Below are positions 5,303 through 6,638 of a DNA stretch of 6,638 nt, one piece after another (within the stretch, counting starts at the first letter, position 1; the number at the start of each line of letters is the position of its first letter). The position numbers were made by a program, and so were the translations under genes. The notes beneath the pieces are model-generated. The model saw nothing but the letters and a program-made list of their open reading frames with translations. It searched no databases and had not been told where the DNA came from. Source of the stretch: Eggerthellaceae bacterium (GTDB lineage: Bacteria > Actinomycetota > Coriobacteriia > Coriobacteriales > Eggerthellaceae); assembly GCA_900754495.1 (NCBI GenBank), contig CAAEDC010000101.1, forward strand, positions 1 to 6,638, given 5' to 3'.

Positions 5303-5601
5303 CACACGCCCCACTGGTCGAACATGCGCTGCATCGCCGCGTCGACGCGATCCTGAGAGACGACGTCGGGACGATAACGCGCCTCGATCTCTGCTTCGCG
5401 CAACTTCATGACGTAGCGGTCGTGCTGACGTTGCTCCTCGTACGCCTCGCAATCGATGACGACGAGCGCGGCTTTGCCGTTCTTCGTCATGAAGATCGGC
5501 TCGCGCGACTCATGGGCGAGCTCGCACACGCCGTTGAGATCGGTGCGCAAGTCGCTGATGGGACGGATTTTCGGCACGGGGACGGCGCTGGGCAAAGGCA
5601 T
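5302..5601 (-). CDS. YefM/Phd-family antitoxin
   Basis: The 99-residue protein has the Phd/YefM N-terminal DNA-binding and dimerisation domain: KIRPISDLRTDLNGVCELAH (11-30) followed by REPIFMTKNGKAALVVID (33-50) and EAYEE. The C-terminal half (56-99) is charged and predicted helical, the part that normally wraps and neutralises the toxin. Such antitoxins bind palindromes in their own promoter and repress the operon, more strongly with toxin bound (conditional cooperativity in the family). A large palindrome is present over the promoter here. The ATG at 5601 has AAAGGAG six bases upstream. It overlaps the toxin start by one base. It probably forms its own transcription unit inserted downstream of hisF. 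Confidence 0.9.
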   Translation of the reverse strand: MPLPSAVPVPKIRPISDLRTDLNGVCELAHESREPIFMTKNGKAALVVIDCEAYEEQRQHDRYVMKLREAEIEARYRPDVVSQDRVDAAMQRMFDQWGV

Positions 5602-5625
5602 AGGGCGCTCCTTTCAGCAATAAGG

Positions 5626-5662
5626 TGACTTATTTCTAACATATTTGTTACAAATAAGTCAA
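5626..5662 (-). promoter_or_regulatory. Promoter with 36-bp palindromic operator for the TA operon
   Basis: On the plus strand TGACTTATTTCTAACA (5626-5641), TATT, and TGTTACAAATAAGTCA (5646-5661) form 16-bp arms with a single mismatch. On the minus strand TTGACT (5662-5657) and TTAGAA (5639-5634) are spaced 17 bases apart, so the palindrome covers the -35 to -10 region. The start of transcription would lie 25-30 bases before the antitoxin ATG. The element is strikingly AT-rich in GC-rich DNA and is very likely the binding site for the antitoxin or the TA complex. Confidence 0.8.
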
Positions 5663-5696
5663 TTGATAAAGCAGAAGAGGATCCCTTTGCGGAAAG

Positions 5697-5719
5697 CGCA
5701 TCGCCCCGCCTGCGATGCG
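5697..5719 (-). terminator. Probable intrinsic terminator of hisF
   Basis: On the minus strand CGCATCGC, a seven-base loop and GCGATGCG form a perfect 8-bp stem six bases after the hisF stop, followed by CTTTCC. The T-run is short but the position is right. It would separate the his transcript from the TA operon promoter just downstream. Confidence 0.6.
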
Positions 5720-5725
5720 GAGCCT

Positions 5726-6490
5726 CTACAGCCTGACGGGAATGCCGCAGCTGACCATATGCTCTTTGACCTGACGGATCGTGAACTCGCCGAAGTGGAA
5801 CACGCTCGCGGCGAGCACGGCGTCGGCCTCGCCCTCGAGGATGCCCTCGGCGAAATGCTCGAGCTTGCCCACGCCGCCTGAGGCGATGACGGGGATGTCG
5901 ACCGCGCGCGCGACGGCGCGGGTGAGCGCGCAGTCAAAGCCCTCGCGGCTGCCGTCGCGATCCATGCTGGTGAGCAGGATCTCGCCCGCGCCGCGCCGCG
6001 CCGCCTCCCGCGCCCATTCAACGGCGTCGATGCCCGTGGCCTTGCGGCCGCCGTGCACGTAGACCTCCCACTTGTCGCCGGCGCCCGCCACGTGCTTCGC
6101 GTCGATGGCGCAGAGTATCGCCTGGGTGCCGAACGCGTACGCCGCGTCGGATATGAGCTGGGGGTTTGCCACGGCAGCCGAGTTGACCGACACCTTGTCG
6201 GCGCCGGCGGCGATCATGCGGCGGATGTCGGCGACGCTGCGGAAGCCGCCGCCCACGCAGTACGGCAGATGCAGCTGCTCGCTCGCATGGCTGGCCAGCT
6301 CCACCGTCGTGGCGCGGTCGTCGCTCGTGGCCGTGATGTCAAGGAAGATCACCTCGTCGGCGCGCTCCTCGTCGTAGCGCTGCGCGAGCTCGATGGGGTC
6401 GCCCGCATCGCGCAGGTTGACGAAGTTGACGCCCTTGACGACGCGCCCGTCCTTGACGTCCATGCAGGGGATCACGCGTTTAGCTAGCAT
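5726..6490 (-). CDS. hisF: Imidazole glycerol phosphate synthase, cyclase subunit
   Basis: HisF is the (beta/alpha)8-barrel cyclase that uses ammonia from HisH glutaminase and PRFAR to make imidazole glycerol phosphate and AICAR, linking histidine and purine synthesis. The 254-residue length is standard. The N-terminus [20 protein letters not shown] carries catalytic Asp11; catalytic Asp130 lies in CAIDAK; the phosphate-binding loops are CVGGGFRS (78-85) and IASGGVG (202-208), and VFLDITA-like IFLDITAT (48-55) and LLTSMDRDG (172-180) are typical. The ATG at 6490 has GAGAGG about six bases upstream. hisH and hisA, its usual partners, are not in the window and may lie beyond the right edge. A hairpin follows the stop codon, so hisF seems to end its transcription unit. 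The identification is firm. Confidence 0.97.
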   Translation of the reverse strand: MLAKRVIPCMDVKDGRVVKGVNFVNLRDAGDPIELAQRYDEERADEVIFLDITATSDDRATTVELASHASEQLHLPYCVGGGFRSVADIRRMIAAGADKVSVNSAAVANPQLISDAAYAFGTQAILCAIDAKHVAGAGDKWEVYVHGGRKATGIDAVEWAREAARRGAGEILLTSMDRDGSREGFDCALTRAVARAVDIPVIASGGVGKLEHFAEGILEGEADAVLAASVFHFGEFTIRQVKEHMVSCGIPVRL

Positions 6491-6543
6491 GTTATTCCTC
6501 TCAGCGAAAAGCGATCCGCATTTGAATCAAACGTCAGCGAGGC

Positions 6544-6638
6544 CGTCTGAGGCACCCCGAATCGTGGGGATCGCGGGGGCGTAGCGTACTTCGGTACGCG
6601 AGCCCCCGGGATCGCCGCGAGGCGGGGTGCCTCAGACG
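6544..6638. repeat. Long hairpin-forming palindromic element upstream of hisF
   Basis: Perfect 16-bp arms, CGTCTGAGGCACCCCG (6544-6559) and CGGGGTGCCTCAGACG (6623-6638), enclose further paired blocks: GGGGGC/GCCCCC (6575-6580, 6602-6607) and GCGTAC/GTACGC around a TTCG tetraloop (6584-6599). GATC and TCG blocks between them also pair. The whole forms one imperfect ~95-nt stem-loop that reaches the window edge and may extend further. It lies 54 bases before the hisF start codon. No T-run follows on the hisF side. It could be a REP/MITE-like mobile palindrome, a transcript-processing hairpin, or the end of an upstream gene's transcript. Confidence 0.8.

Noticed and set aside
5303..5452. Longer toxin start at the ATG at 5452
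   Set aside because: It would overlap half of the antitoxin gene in another frame and add Arg-rich shadow sequence; the TGATG junction at 5302 is the natural start.

Overview
The window is a GC-rich bacterial chromosome segment. Mostly housekeeping genes are separated by short intergenic stretches full of palindromes and small repeats. The base composition, a DapL-type lysine pathway, a short TalC-type transaldolase, and short GC-rich genes with strong AGGAGG-like ribosome binding sites suggest an anaerobic actinobacterium of the Coriobacteriia (Eggerthella/Gordonibacter-like). This placement is inferred from recall, not from a database search.

Layout. Nearly everything is on the minus strand. 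From the right edge, in the direction of transcription: a ~95-nt hairpin repeat (6544-6638); hisF (6490-5726) with a terminator-like hairpin; a type II toxin-antitoxin pair (YefM/Phd-like antitoxin 5601-5302, RelE/ParE-like toxin 5302-4922) with an AT-rich palindromic promoter/operator; a 31-bp palindromic repeat (4791-4821); an SMR transporter of the Gdx/SugE type (4726-4394); a 348-bp gap with a 32-bp tandem repeat; dapL (4045-2825) and hisI (2747-2427), probably cotranscribed; a second copy of the 31-bp repeat in inverted orientation (2354-2384); and a DUF169 protein (2228-1458). A YgbA-family gene (990-1337) is the only plus-strand gene. It converges on the DUF169 gene across an 11-bp GC hairpin and diverges from talC (734-48). 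A partial gene begins inside the talC stop codon and runs off the left edge.

Functions. HisF and HisI are histidine biosynthesis enzymes, DapL makes LL-diaminopimelate for lysine and peptidoglycan, and TalC belongs to the non-oxidative pentose phosphate pathway. YgbA-family proteins are linked to nitrosative stress in enterobacteria, and Gdx proteins export guanidinium. DUF169 has no settled role.

The most notable non-coding signals are the 36-bp operator over the toxin-antitoxin promoter, the inverted 31-bp repeats bounding the SMR-dapL-hisI block between the two his genes, the apparently leaderless promoter of the ygbA-like gene, and the large hairpin upstream of hisF. I see no convincing new multi-gene system.
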